Positions 33,779 to 41,686 of a stretch of DNA of 46,323 bases are shown here, in pieces. The translations under genes were made by a program, and so were the position numbers. This DNA comes from CALARM01 sp964431735 (lineage in GTDB: Bacteria; Vulcanimicrobiota; SpSt-956; JAKJGF01). The notes below the pieces were generated by a model, which was given only the letters and a program-made list of their open reading frames with translations, was not told the origin of the DNA and did not search any database. How positions within the stretch are numbered: position 1 is the stretch's first letter; each line of letters opens with the position of its first letter. The stretch spans positions 1-46,323 of the forward strand of contig CAYSLJ010000039.1 in assembly GCA_964431735.1 (NCBI GenBank), given 5' to 3'.

Positions 33779-33857
33779 ACTATACTTTCGTATTTTTTGC
33801 ATAAAGCCTTATGCCACGCGGAATAGCAGTTTTTCAAAATTCTGCAAAAGTATAGTC
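33779..33857. repeat. Family F palindromic element
   Basis: ACTATACTTTCGTATTTTTTGCA at the left pairs imperfectly with TTCTGCAAAAGTATAGT at the right. The right end box recurs at about 39837-39861 (TTTTTAAAATCTGCAAAAG) and 5762-5783. It lies just before the sirtuin gene. Confidence 0.55.
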
Positions 33858-33873
33858 GTTACAAACTCAAAAG

Positions 33874-34695
33874 ATGAATGAGAAGTTAAAAGAATTATTA
33901 CATAGTTTTAAAGATAAGGGTTTTGTAACTATCCTTACAGGAGCAGGCATATCTGCAGAAAGTAATATACCCACCTTTCGCGGCCCCGAAGGCTACTGGA
34001 AAATAGGCAGCAAAAATTATCATCCACAGGAAATGGCTACTTACAGAATGTTTTCCCTTTCTCCCTGTGAAGTATGGAAATGGTACCTTTACAGGAGATA
34101 TATCTGCAATCAGGCAATAGCAAATAAAGGGCATCTTGCAATAGTAAAATTGGAACAAAATCTTCAAGACAGATTTGCTCTTATTACACAGAATGTAGAC
34201 GGCCTCCATATAAGGGCAGGAAATACAGCAGAGAAAACCTGTGAAATCCACGGCAATATAAACCTCATGAGATGTTCCCGGGAATGTACAGATAAGACCT
34301 TTCTCATACCTGCCGGACTGGAGTTTGAACATAAAGACAGGGAACTATCTCCACAGGAAAAGTCACTTCTAATATGTCCTGAATGTTTAACTTTAGCAAG
34401 ACCTCATATATTGTGGTTTGATGAATGTTACGATGAAATTTATTATAAATTCGAAACAAGTATGTCCTTAACAGAAAAGACTGATCTGTTAATAGTAATT
34501 GGAACTACGGGAAATACAACACTGCCTTCCAGAATTATTACATCTGTTATGAGAAAAAACAAACCGGTAATAGTTATAGATCCCTTTAAAAATGAAGTTA
34601 CATCAATGATAGAACAATATGACAGGGGATATTATTTATCATGTAAAAGTGGCGAAATTGTGCCGGAAATCTGTGATACAGTGAGTAGTGAGTAG
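33874..34695 (+). CDS. Sir2-family NAD-dependent protein deacylase
   Basis: 273 residues with the full sirtuin set: NAD-binding TGAGISAESNIPTFRG (22-37), TQNVDGLH (105-112), catalytic His126 in CEIHGN, and zinc Cys at 134, 138, 168 and 171. The GTTGNTTLPS segment binds NAD. This is a canonical deacylase architecture, unlike the stripped-down SIR2 domains of phage-defence NADases. An insertion (LSPCEVWKWYLYRRYI) resembles the Tyr/Arg helix region linked to desuccinylation in class III sirtuins, but I cannot fix the acyl preference. The last codons and the stop come from a GTGAGTA heptamer array, so the C-terminus was probably altered by the repeat. A possible operon with the GalT-like gene. 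Confidence 0.85.
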   Translation: MNEKLKELLHSFKDKGFVTILTGAGISAESNIPTFRGPEGYWKIGSKNYHPQEMATYRMFSLSPCEVWKWYLYRRYICNQAIANKGHLAIVKLEQNLQDRFALITQNVDGLHIRAGNTAEKTCEIHGNINLMRCSRECTDKTFLIPAGLEFEHKDRELSPQEKSLLICPECLTLARPHILWFDECYDEIYYKFETSMSLTEKTDLLIVIGTTGNTTLPSRIITSVMRKNKPVIVIDPFKNEVTSMIEQYDRGYYLSCKSGEIVPEICDTVSSE

Positions 34696-34722
34696 TGAGT
34701 AGTGAGTAGTGAGTGGTGAGTG
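34681..34722. repeat. GTGAGTA heptamer array at the sirtuin 3' end
   Basis: About five direct units (GTGAGTA four times, then GTGAGTG and GTGAGTG) in perfect 7-bp phase. The array supplies the last residues and the TAG stop of the sirtuin frame. Unlike most arrays in the window it has no inverted partner arm. Confidence 0.85.
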
Positions 34723-34823
34723 ATAAGGACTTTACATGATTTTATCAAGATATATAATAGAAATATGAGAATATTGGTTCCGTCACGATTCTCATAAACA
34801 ATAATTGATTCAAGGAGTTTGAA

Positions 34824-35954
34824 ATGTCAGACAGACTGAATGACAATACATATATAGACTTTGAAGATATAACAAAAATATCATATAAAGATATAGTAAA
34901 TTCAATAAATAATGACAGAAAAAATATAGCAACATTTAAACCGAATAATATCTGTAAGATAGATCCGAGAACAAATCAAAGAATTGTTTATTCGGAAGTC
35001 AGGGCAAAACGCCACCATGATAACACAGGGAAAACAATGGAAAAACAGCATATACCATGTGTTATATGTAACGGTAACACAACAGGTATTATAGATAAAA
35101 CCCCTCTCTCTGAGGGGTTTACTTTTATAAACAAAAATCTCTTTCCTATAGTTTATCCCGAACACTATTCACAGGAAAAAACATATATGGAACCAGGGAA
35201 AAATAACATATCCGTTCATGGAGAAATTGCTGCAGGTATGCACTTTATACAGTGGACAAGTAATTATCATGACAGAGATATGAGCAATATGCCTTATGAA
35301 GATGTTGAGATAGTGCTTAAAAGGCTTGCAACATTTGAAGGTATTCTTCTCCATGCAGCAGATTCCCAAATGCCATCGACAGGAGAATATGAACTGCATG
35401 AACACTTCGGTTATGCCGGTATAATCAAAAATTACGGCTCCCTTGTCGGAGGATCTCTCTCCCATGATCATCAGCAGATTATTCATACGAATATAATGCC
35501 GGGGAAAATAAAAGACGATTTAATTTTCAAAGAGAGATTTAATATTACTTTTTCTGATTTCATGTTAAAAAATAATCCTGAAACCCTTACACTTAAAGAA
35601 CTGAAAACAATAAAAATTATTGTCCCTTATTTTATGAAACGACCTCTTGATACTATGATCATATTTAAAGATTTATCTAAAAACTATCTTCATGATTTAA
35701 ATGATATGGAAATAAAAGAACTTGCTCTGGTACTCGGAACAAATCTCACAGCAGTTCCGGAATTAATGAAAAAAACAGGAAGAGAACCTGCTTATAATGT
35801 TATATTCCATAACGGCCCGTCAACAGGTCTTTATGTGGAAGTTCTTCCCTATACCCAGGAAACAGGCGGATACGAACACCTGGGTATTTATATATGTCAG
35901 GGTTCTCCTGAATTGACAGTAAATATGTATAAAGAATATTTCACTGAACACTGA
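34824..35954 (+). CDS. GalT-like HIT-superfamily nucleotidyltransferase
   Basis: 376 residues resembling galactose-1-phosphate uridylyltransferase and the related DUF4921-type proteins. Near the start, IDPRTNQRIVYSEVRAKRH matches the GalT opening segment (DPxTxxxV..RAKRP). C79 and C82 (CVIC) fit the first half of the GalT metal site. GGSLSHDHQQII (H214, H216) occupies the place of the HPHxQ nucleophile motif. YEHLGIYICQGSPE near the end is also family-like. It probably transfers a nucleotidyl group to a sugar phosphate or similar acceptor, but no galK or galE is nearby, so the substrate is open. The ATG follows AAGGAG at good spacing. 17 bases separate it from dcd. Confidence 0.65.
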   Translation: MSDRLNDNTYIDFEDITKISYKDIVNSINNDRKNIATFKPNNICKIDPRTNQRIVYSEVRAKRHHDNTGKTMEKQHIPCVICNGNTTGIIDKTPLSEGFTFINKNLFPIVYPEHYSQEKTYMEPGKNNISVHGEIAAGMHFIQWTSNYHDRDMSNMPYEDVEIVLKRLATFEGILLHAADSQMPSTGEYELHEHFGYAGIIKNYGSLVGGSLSHDHQQIIHTNIMPGKIKDDLIFKERFNITFSDFMLKNNPETLTLKELKTIKIIVPYFMKRPLDTMIIFKDLSKNYLHDLNDMEIKELALVLGTNLTAVPELMKKTGREPAYNVIFHNGPSTGLYVEVLPYTQETGGYEHLGIYICQGSPELTVNMYKEYFTEH

Positions 35955-35971
35955 TAAAAAAGGAGTTATTT

Positions 35972-36505
35972 ATGAGTATTTTAACAACGACGGAAATTAT
36001 TGAAGAAATAGAAAAAGGAAGGATAAAAATCGAGCCTTTTTCTAAAGAAATGGTAGGTCCTGCCTCAATAGATCTCACTTTAAGCAATGCCTTCAGACTC
36101 TTTGTAAGACTTCCGATGCACATAAGAGCAATTGATGATATTAACTACAAATGTGCTACAAAAGGTATATGGATTCCCGACGACGGGTGTATTACCATAC
36201 ATCCTGGAGACACACTCCTGGGTATGACCAGGGAAAAAATCACTCTTCCCGAAGATATATGCGGATGGCTTGAAGGAAGAAGTAAATTTGCAAGAGTCGG
36301 TCTTCTGGTTCATATTTCAGCCAGTTTTATGCAATCAGGCATATCAAACCATCAGGTACTTGAAATGAGTAATTTCGGTCCCATACCTATTGATATGTAT
36401 CCCGGCACAAGCGTATGTCAGTTTATATTTCAGAAAACCAGAGGGAAAGCTGTATATACAGGCCAGTTCAGACTTCAAACTCCCGAAGATTTTTGCAAAG
36501 ATTAG
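35972..36505 (+). CDS. dcd: dCTP deaminase-like protein
   Basis: 177 residues of the dCTP deaminase/dUTPase trimeric family. PASIDLTLSNAFRLF near the N-terminus and IHPGDTLLGMTREKITLPEDICGWLEGRSKFARVGL form the active-site core; GRSKFARVGL holds the nucleotide-binding Arg and Ser. HQVLEMSNFGPIPIDMYPGTSVCQFIF carries the catalytic Glu position. Deaminating dCTP to dUTP feeds thymidylate synthesis. Bifunctional dCTP deaminase/dUTPase is an alternative I cannot exclude. AAAAGGAG precedes the ATG, and the gene is tightly linked to the GalT-like gene. Confidence 0.87.
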   Translation: MSILTTTEIIEEIEKGRIKIEPFSKEMVGPASIDLTLSNAFRLFVRLPMHIRAIDDINYKCATKGIWIPDDGCITIHPGDTLLGMTREKITLPEDICGWLEGRSKFARVGLLVHISASFMQSGISNHQVLEMSNFGPIPIDMYPGTSVCQFIFQKTRGKAVYTGQFRLQTPEDFCKD

Positions 36506-36623
36506 GTAAAAAAGCTCCATATGTTTACAAAAAGTTAACAAAAACCCTGTTTTTTTAGTGGTATTTTTATCTTTCACCGGTTATACTGTAAATAGAGCTA
36601 TTAAATATTTAGGAGTGATGACT

Positions 36624-37820
36624 GTGGATAAAATGAATTCTTTAAAAGTCAGACTTTCAGATATACAAAAACAGAGGCAGGCCCACCGGTGGACATCTGA
36701 TAACGTGGTAGTAAAAGAAGAAGCAGGAGATGCTTTTTATAAAAATGAAGCAGGAAGAAAAGAATTCTTACAGGGTGAATTCACAAAATATGAAGCAGCA
36801 ATGAAAGAACTTCATGCAAAGGTCACAGCAGAAGGTATAAGACCTCTTATCTACGATGTAAACGGACAGGTCGTTGAAAGAGGGATTGATCCGAATTTTA
36901 CTCAGGAAAGTATTTCTGTAATGAAAGGAGCCTCAGGCAATAGTAAAGGAATGAAGGCTCTGGAACAACTGGGAGAAGAAATTACTCCCGTAGAAACAGG
37001 CGATATAAAAGAAGCTATGAAGCTTAAACAACAGATAATTGATGCAAAGGGTAAAACCGCCACAATAGGCACCTTCAATATAGAATGGCTCGGCACAAAG
37101 AAAAGAAAAGAAGAAGATTATAAGAAAATAGCACAGGTTATAAAGGATACAGGCGCCCAGATTCTTGGTATACAGGAAGTAAGTGATGAAAAAGCTCTGA
37201 AAACTGTAATGAAAAATCTTCCTGATTATGGTTATATACTCGGTAAATCAGGCGGGCAGAAAGTAGGAGTTATATTTGATAAAAAAAGAGTTGAATATGA
37301 TATAAGTTCCATAGATCAGATAGATGAAGCACAGGTAGGCTCAAGACTTCGTGCCCCCCTCCTTGTAGATATGAAAATTGACGGAGCTTTTGATTTTACT
37401 TTTGTTGTAACACATCTTAAAGCCATGTTTGACGATAAGGCAATAGCTACAAGAACAGAACAGGCAAAGAAAATAAATAAATGGATAACACAGCATTTAG
37501 AAGAGAGTAAAGATAAAGATTTAATCATGGTAGGAGATTTCAATGATTTTGTAGGAAGTGATTCTCTAAAACCGCTTGGGAAAGGCGGAAATGTTCATTT
37601 CCTCACAGAAGGACTTCCCAAAAGTTTTTATTCCAATATCCCCTATAAAGGACTTATAGACCACTGTACTGTCACAAATGTAGATACAGGAGCAATGGAA
37701 GAAGTAATTCCCGGAAGTATCCATACAATTGACGAAAAATCCTATCCCAACTACCTGGGAAGTGTATCTGACCATAAACCTGTCTTATTTGTAGTAAGAA
37801 GTGACCAGGATAAAGACTAA
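36624..37820 (+). CDS. Endonuclease/exonuclease/phosphatase (EEP) family protein
   Basis: 398 residues from GTG 36624, which sits eight bases after AGGAG; ATG 36618 is only two bases from it and ATG 36633 is too far. The first 150 residues are charged and helical and match nothing I know. The EEP (DNase I-like) domain follows: IGTFNIEWLG (metal Asn), ILGIQEVS (metal Glu), VVTHLKA, IMVGDFNDF (Asp/Asn pair) and the terminal SDHKPV His motif. All catalytic residues are present, so it should hydrolyse a phosphodiester or phosphomonoester. DNA, RNA and lipid headgroups are all possible. No signal peptide is visible, suggesting a cytosolic enzyme. Confidence 0.8.
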   Translation: MDKMNSLKVRLSDIQKQRQAHRWTSDNVVVKEEAGDAFYKNEAGRKEFLQGEFTKYEAAMKELHAKVTAEGIRPLIYDVNGQVVERGIDPNFTQESISVMKGASGNSKGMKALEQLGEEITPVETGDIKEAMKLKQQIIDAKGKTATIGTFNIEWLGTKKRKEEDYKKIAQVIKDTGAQILGIQEVSDEKALKTVMKNLPDYGYILGKSGGQKVGVIFDKKRVEYDISSIDQIDEAQVGSRLRAPLLVDMKIDGAFDFTFVVTHLKAMFDDKAIATRTEQAKKINKWITQHLEESKDKDLIMVGDFNDFVGSDSLKPLGKGGNVHFLTEGLPKSFYSNIPYKGLIDHCTVTNVDTGAMEEVIPGSIHTIDEKSYPNYLGSVSDHKPVLFVVRSDQDKD

Positions 37821-37931
37821 GGGGTTGTAAAAAAATAACCTTATCATATTTACAATCGTCACGCGTAACGCGTTACGCGTGACGCGAGGACAAAAGCCAT
37901 AATTTGCCAGAGTTATTTTCTTACAGTCCCT
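37821..37931. repeat. Family B palindromic element
   Basis: It starts GGGGTTGTAAAAAAATAACC directly at the stop of the EEP gene and ends TTATTTTCTTACAGTCCCT. The central ACGCGTAACGCGTTACGCGT (about 37861-37880) is a perfect 20-bp palindrome built from the heptamers. Confidence 0.8.
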
Positions 37932-37947
37932 AAAAATTCCACAGAAC

Positions 37948-37979
37948 AAAAAAGGCGAACCGGCGGGTTCGCCTTTTTT
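37948..37979. terminator. Bidirectional intrinsic terminator
   Basis: AAAAAAGGCGAACC pairs with GGTTCGCCTTTTTT around a four-base loop. It serves the convergent EEP gene and the gene ending at 38006. Confidence 0.9.
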
Positions 37980-38005
37980 ATATTATTTCTTCTTATTTTT
38001 TTATA

Positions 38006-38542
38006 TTATTTCTTCTTATATGGCACCAGTTTCTCTTTCAATTCCCTTATAGTACCGAAAAGAATTCCTTTAAGTTTCTCTCTTCCTTCTTCACCTTTTA
38101 AGATCAGATCCTTTATTTCTATAATCTTTGTAGTGGTAGCAAGGACGGAATTGAGCTGATGATCAAGCTTTATACCTCCTAAAATAGGAATTTTAAACAT
38201 ATTCTGAAGATCAGTTTTGTACATATTAAGAAGATCATCGGGATCTGCAAGAAAATTCTTTATTTCACATATAATCTTCAGTGTTGCTTTATCACCGAAG
38301 ATTGCTCCTGAGATAAAATCTCCCCCTGTTTTTCTATCCAGTGTTATTGTAATTGAATAGAGTACAGGATCATCGAGAACTTTAAACCTTATTCTCTGAA
38401 AATCTCCTTCTGCCCAGAACCCTATTGCAGGATAGCCGCTATCTACCATAACAGTGACTATTTCCCCTACAAGCATTTCATCTCTGCTTTCTTTCATTTC
38501 CTGTTTATGACTGAAACTCTGTAAAAAAGATAACATATTCAA
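38006..38542 (-). CDS. Unrecognised 178-residue protein
   Basis: No motif that I recognise. No signal peptide or membrane helix. The middle, from LVGEIVTVMVDSGYPAIGFW through RIRFKVLDDPVLYSITITL, alternates strands and then helices (IICEIKNFLADPDDLLNMYKTDLQNMF). This resembles the layout of the next gene upstream (LIGLVIASNVKSGYSLIDI, then LRFENLSDGTRLIFRL), so the two may be distant paralogues of one small alpha/beta fold, perhaps like YbjN/CesT-type chaperone folds. They are nine bases apart and co-transcribed. The C-terminal tail is Lys-rich. Function unknown. Confidence 0.6.
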   Translation of the reverse strand: MNMLSFLQSFSHKQEMKESRDEMLVGEIVTVMVDSGYPAIGFWAEGDFQRIRFKVLDDPVLYSITITLDRKTGGDFISGAIFGDKATLKIICEIKNFLADPDDLLNMYKTDLQNMFKIPILGGIKLDHQLNSVLATTTKIIEIKDLILKGEEGREKLKGILFGTIRELKEKLVPYKKK

Positions 38543-38551
38543 ACTCCTTTC

Positions 38552-39241
38552 CTACATACTTAACCGACCTTTTAGATATTTCCTCAGTGAATGAACTGTA
38601 GAGTTAATATGAAGTTGTAAAAGATCGACATCTGCTCTGTATGTTTGATCTTTATCCAGATAGTTATCAAGGTTAAATATAAGAGGAATCTGAGCATAAA
38701 TATAACCGCCTGTAAGATCTGCGTCACAGGTAATAATACCAGGCTCATCGGTAATAAGAAAAGTACTTTTAACTTCTGCCTTGAAGGCCTGCCAGATTTT
38801 TCCGAGGTCCCTTACTTTTTCTCCGTAACCTATGGAAACATTTGCCACATGGCCCAGTACTTTGGCTCTGGTAAGATCTTCCGAAAGATTTGTCAGTCTG
38901 AAAATAAGGCGCGTTCCGTCAGAAAGATTTTCAAATCTCAAATAATGGTTCACCCCGTCAGAAGAAATATCAATCAAAGAATAACCGCTTTTTACATTTG
39001 AAGCTATAACCAGTCCTATAAGCACCTCATCAAGGCGTTTATTTATGAGTATTTCATCATACCTTTTCCAGCTGTATGCAACAAGATCAGTAAAAATTTT
39101 TTCCAGTTCTTCCGGGTCTTTTACCGTCCCCGACGGTCTGATAGGAACAGTTTCTTTAGGTACATCTGTCAGGGATTTACCGCATCTACCGCAAAAAGTC
39201 ATATCAGGTTTTACCTGAGTATTACAGTTAGGGCAATTCAT
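38552..39241 (-). CDS. Zinc-ribbon protein of unknown function
   Basis: 229 residues from ATG 39241, with AGGAGG six bases upstream. The N-terminal zinc ribbon (CPNCNTQVKPDMTFCGRCG; C3, C6, C17, C20) belongs to the same type as in the kinase cluster. The rest is an alpha/beta domain: DEVLIGLVIASNVKSGYSLIDISS, HYLRFENLSDGTRLIFRLTNL and a long C-terminal part with an ADLTGGYIYAQIPLIFNLDNYL segment. No enzyme motif or membrane helix. Operon with 38006-38542. A cytosolic adaptor or small-molecule-binding role is only a guess. Confidence 0.65.
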   Translation of the reverse strand: MNCPNCNTQVKPDMTFCGRCGKSLTDVPKETVPIRPSGTVKDPEELEKIFTDLVAYSWKRYDEILINKRLDEVLIGLVIASNVKSGYSLIDISSDGVNHYLRFENLSDGTRLIFRLTNLSEDLTRAKVLGHVANVSIGYGEKVRDLGKIWQAFKAEVKSTFLITDEPGIITCDADLTGGYIYAQIPLIFNLDNYLDKDQTYRADVDLLQLHINSTVHSLRKYLKGRLSM

Positions 39242-39287
39242 AAACAACCTCCTTATATTTTAACATTTAGCTATACATATGAACAAT

Positions 39288-39392
39288 ATACTGTAATGAG
39301 CATAAATAATACATATTTGCTCTCGTGACGCGTAACGTGTAACGCGTGACGGGAGGAAAACTTTCATTGCATGCTTATGCTCAGGTCAGTAA
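39288..39392. repeat. Family A palindromic element
   Basis: 105 bp; ends ATACTGTAATGAGCATAA and TTATGCTCAGGTCAGTAA. The core is four heptamers: GTGACGC, GTAACGT, GTAACGC, GTGACGG. Compare two heptamers in the copy at 13886-13976: the ends are constant while the heptamer number varies. Confidence 0.8.
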
Positions 39393-39721
39393 TTTGATTA
39401 TAACATTTCAAGTCAAGTTTGACTCTTTCAGTTTATTTTACAAGTTATTGAAGTGAACATAATTATAGTTTATATAAGAATCGTGACGCGTAACGCGTAA
39501 CGCGTGACGGGAGGACAGTTTAGAGTAGTTGCCCTAAAGTTTCTCTACATACTCGCAATAGGTAAATAGATACTTAGAGCCTATCCGAAAAGTCATCAAA
39601 TACCTTCCGGTGGGTGAGACTCTATTTCCTTGTTTTTACTGACTTTATAATTGAATAGGTTCCGGGTTTTGGGTTTTAATCTTCCTAACCCAACACCTAA
39701 CACCTAACACCTAAAAATTGA

Positions 39722-39830
39722 ATTATAGTGTAGTTCACAACAAATTACAGATAATCCTCGCGTCACGCGTCACGCGTTACGCGTCACGAAGCACTTAATT
39801 TCTAATAAGTTATGAAACTAACTATAGATT
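39722..39830. repeat. Family E element with GCGTCAC heptamers
   Basis: Ends ATTATAGTGTAGTTCACAA and TTATGAAACTAACTATAGAT are inverted copies. The core is GCGTCAC, GCGTCAC, GCGTTAC, GCGTCAC. The same ends at 44861-44983 enclose a different heptamer flavour. Confidence 0.75.
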
Positions 39831-40053
39831 GTTTTTTTACAGTTTTTAAAATCTGCAAAAGTATAGTGTTATATATATTTCCAATGAACAATGAGGGAAA
39901 AATATTACACATTAAGGTTCACAGTTATAATTTATTAATTTCCGATATAATCGGAGAGAGCTGTAATAAATAAATCAATATTCAGGTTATGTTTTCAGTG
40001 TTTTTAAGATTTCTAAACCGGGAGTCAGGAGCGGTAACGGGTAACTATTGAAT

Positions 40054-40083
40054 TTGACAAGTTCCAAACTTTTATGTTAAGAT
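40054..40083 (+). promoter_or_regulatory. Predicted sigma-70 promoter for glutamate dehydrogenase
   Basis: TTGACA (40054-40059), 18-base spacer, TAAGAT (40078-40083), 136 bases before the gdh ATG. The transcript leader would contain the family G palindrome and its hairpin. Confidence 0.65.
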
Positions 40084-40111
40084 CATTCACGTTTCACTTT
40101 AGACTAACAAA

Positions 40112-40198
40112 CATGACCGGTTCGGTCACAACAAATTATGAGAATTGTTTCTCCAGTCACGGGTTATACGTTACCAGTTACGATTCTCATATAAATTA
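40112..40198. repeat. Family G element in the gdh leader
   Basis: TGACCGGTTCGGTCA at 40114-40128 is a perfect 6+3+6 palindrome. Downstream, TTATGAGAATTG and ACGATTCTCATATAA pair around heptamer-type GTCACGG/GTTATAC/GTTACCA units. It ends next to the gdh ribosome site, so it could influence expression. Confidence 0.65.
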
Positions 40199-40219
40199 AA
40201 TTAAGAGGAGTTTGATTTT

Positions 40220-41506
40220 ATGGCCAACAAACCGTTTAATGCTTTCAAATTAGCACAGGACCAGTTTGACTCTGTAGCAGAACAGTTAGGTCTGGATCAG
40301 GCTACAAAAGATTTGCTCAGAAATCCTGACAGAGAATATCATTTTAATATTCCTGTAAGAATGGATGACGGAACAGTAAAAGTATTCAGAGGTTTCAGAG
40401 TTCAGCACAATGATGGCAGAGGACCATGTAAAGGCGGAATAAGGTTCCATCCTCAGGAAACTGTTGATACAGTTCGTGCTCTTGCCATGTGGATGACATG
40501 GAAATGCTCCGTTGTAGACATACCTCTCGGAGGTGGTAAAGGTGGAGTCATATGTGATCCTCACAACCTTTCCATGAGAGAACAGGAAGGGGTATGCCGC
40601 GGATGGGTTCGCCAGGTAGCAAAAAATGTAGGCCCTGTTCAGGATATCCCTGCACCTGATGTAATGACAAGCGGCCAGCATATGGTATGGATGATGGACG
40701 AATTTGAAAAGATACATGGAGGAAAATTCCCGGGATTTATTACAGGGAAACCTGTAGGTATAGGAGGCTCTCTTGGAAGAACAGAAGCCACAGGTTATGG
40801 AGTAATATATGTAATGAGAGAAGCTTTAAGGGAAATGGGTATAGATATTAAATCTACAAAAGCAGCTTTTCAGGGTTTCGGCAATGTATCTCAGTATGCT
40901 GTAAAACTATATAAAGAATATGGCGGAACTCCCATATGTGTATCATGCTGGGATCAGGAAGAGCAGAAATCCTATACATTTAAGAAAAAAGATGGCATAG
41001 ATATAGATGCACTGCTTAATATTACAGACAGATTTGGCGGAATAGATAAAAAGCAGGCAAAAACCCTGGGTTATGAAATACTTCCCGGAGATGCCTGGAT
41101 AGAACAGGACGTAGATATATTAATACCTGCCGCCCTTGAAAATCAGGTAACAGGGGAAACTGCTCCGAAGATACATAAAAATGTAAAAATTATGGTTGAA
41201 GGTGCCAATGGACCTACTACTATTGAAGCAGATAAAGTATTGAAAGAAAGAGGTATATTCATAGTACCTGATTTCCTTGCCAATGCCGGCGGTGTTATGT
41301 GCAGTTATTTTGAACAGGTTCAGTGTAATATGAATTACTTCTGGCCCAAAGATGAAGTTCTCGGTAAACTGGATGCAAAAATGACTGATGCCTATCTGAA
41401 GGTGTCGGCACTTGCAAGAAAGAAGAAAATCTATATGCGTGATGCTGCCTATATGATTGCCATACAGAGAGTAGCAGAAGCATGTAAGATGAGAGGCTGG
41501 GTCTAG
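40220..41506 (+). CDS. Glutamate dehydrogenase (Glu/Leu/Phe/Val dehydrogenase family)
   Basis: 428 residues, the size of bacterial hexameric glutamate dehydrogenases. The dimerisation/substrate domain has GGIRFHPQETVDTVRALAMWMTWKCSVVDIPLGGGKGGV, containing the catalytic Lys of PLGGGKGG, and PVQDIPAPDVMT. The Rossmann domain has FQGFGNVSQYAVKLYKEYGG. EGANGPTTIEAD and FLANAGGVMCSYFEQVQ are also typical of the family. It interconverts glutamate and 2-oxoglutarate plus ammonia. I could not decide the NAD or NADP preference from sequence. A consensus promoter and GAGGAG ribosome site precede it. A hairpin pair separates it from the next gene. Confidence 0.93.
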   Translation: MANKPFNAFKLAQDQFDSVAEQLGLDQATKDLLRNPDREYHFNIPVRMDDGTVKVFRGFRVQHNDGRGPCKGGIRFHPQETVDTVRALAMWMTWKCSVVDIPLGGGKGGVICDPHNLSMREQEGVCRGWVRQVAKNVGPVQDIPAPDVMTSGQHMVWMMDEFEKIHGGKFPGFITGKPVGIGGSLGRTEATGYGVIYVMREALREMGIDIKSTKAAFQGFGNVSQYAVKLYKEYGGTPICVSCWDQEEQKSYTFKKKDGIDIDALLNITDRFGGIDKKQAKTLGYEILPGDAWIEQDVDILIPAALENQVTGETAPKIHKNVKIMVEGANGPTTIEADKVLKERGIFIVPDFLANAGGVMCSYFEQVQCNMNYFWPKDEVLGKLDAKMTDAYLKVSALARKKKIYMRDAAYMIAIQRVAEACKMRGWV

Positions 41507-41518
41507 AAAACGTTACGA

Positions 41519-41580
41519 GTAACGCGTAACGCGTAATGCGTAACGGTTATATCCGTTATTCGTTACATGTTACGCGTTAC
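41519..41580. repeat. Heptamer hairpin 1 between gdh and the pseudo-receiver gene
   Basis: Left arm of four heptamers (GTAACGC, GTAACGC, GTAATGC, GTAACGG; 41519-41546), loop TTATAT, right arm of four complementary heptamers (41553-41580). Five of 28 positions mismatch, mostly at one or two bases per heptamer. Confidence 0.85.
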
Positions 41581-41593
41581 TTATTTTAATGCA

Positions 41594-41662
41594 GTAATGC
41601 GTGATGTGTAACGGGTAATGCGTGAGTTCGTAACGCATCACGCGTTACGCGTCACGCATTAC
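41594..41662. repeat. Heptamer hairpin 2 between gdh and the pseudo-receiver gene
   Basis: A 30-base left arm starting GTAATGCGTGATG and a right arm ending GCGTCACGCATTAC pair at about 26 of 30 positions. The variant heptamers line up between arms (GTAATGC against GCATTAC). It ends 24 bases before the next ATG, so it may hide or expose that ribosome site. Confidence 0.85.
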
Positions 41663-41686
41663 GATTTTTAAAGGGAGGTTATTTTT

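Larger units (their letters stand above)
39242..40219. other. 978-bp intergenic region, densest repeat cluster in the window
   Basis: Contents in order: family A (39288-39392), a heptamer array (about 39481-39514), the C/D terminal box inverted (39574-39620), a GGGTTTT/ACACCTA heptamer hairpin (about 39661-39715), family E (39722-39830), a family F box (about 39837-39861), the gdh promoter (40054-40083) and family G (40112-40198). No gene is visible. Confidence 0.7.

Noticed and set aside
33874..34695. Sir2 gene as a phage-defence NADase
   Set aside because: It has the catalytic His, NVDGLH motif and four zinc Cys of a normal deacylase and no Argonaute, HerA or STAND-type partner.
34681..34722. 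GTGAGTA array as a CRISPR
   Set aside because: Units are 7 bp with no spacers, and no cas genes are present anywhere in the window.
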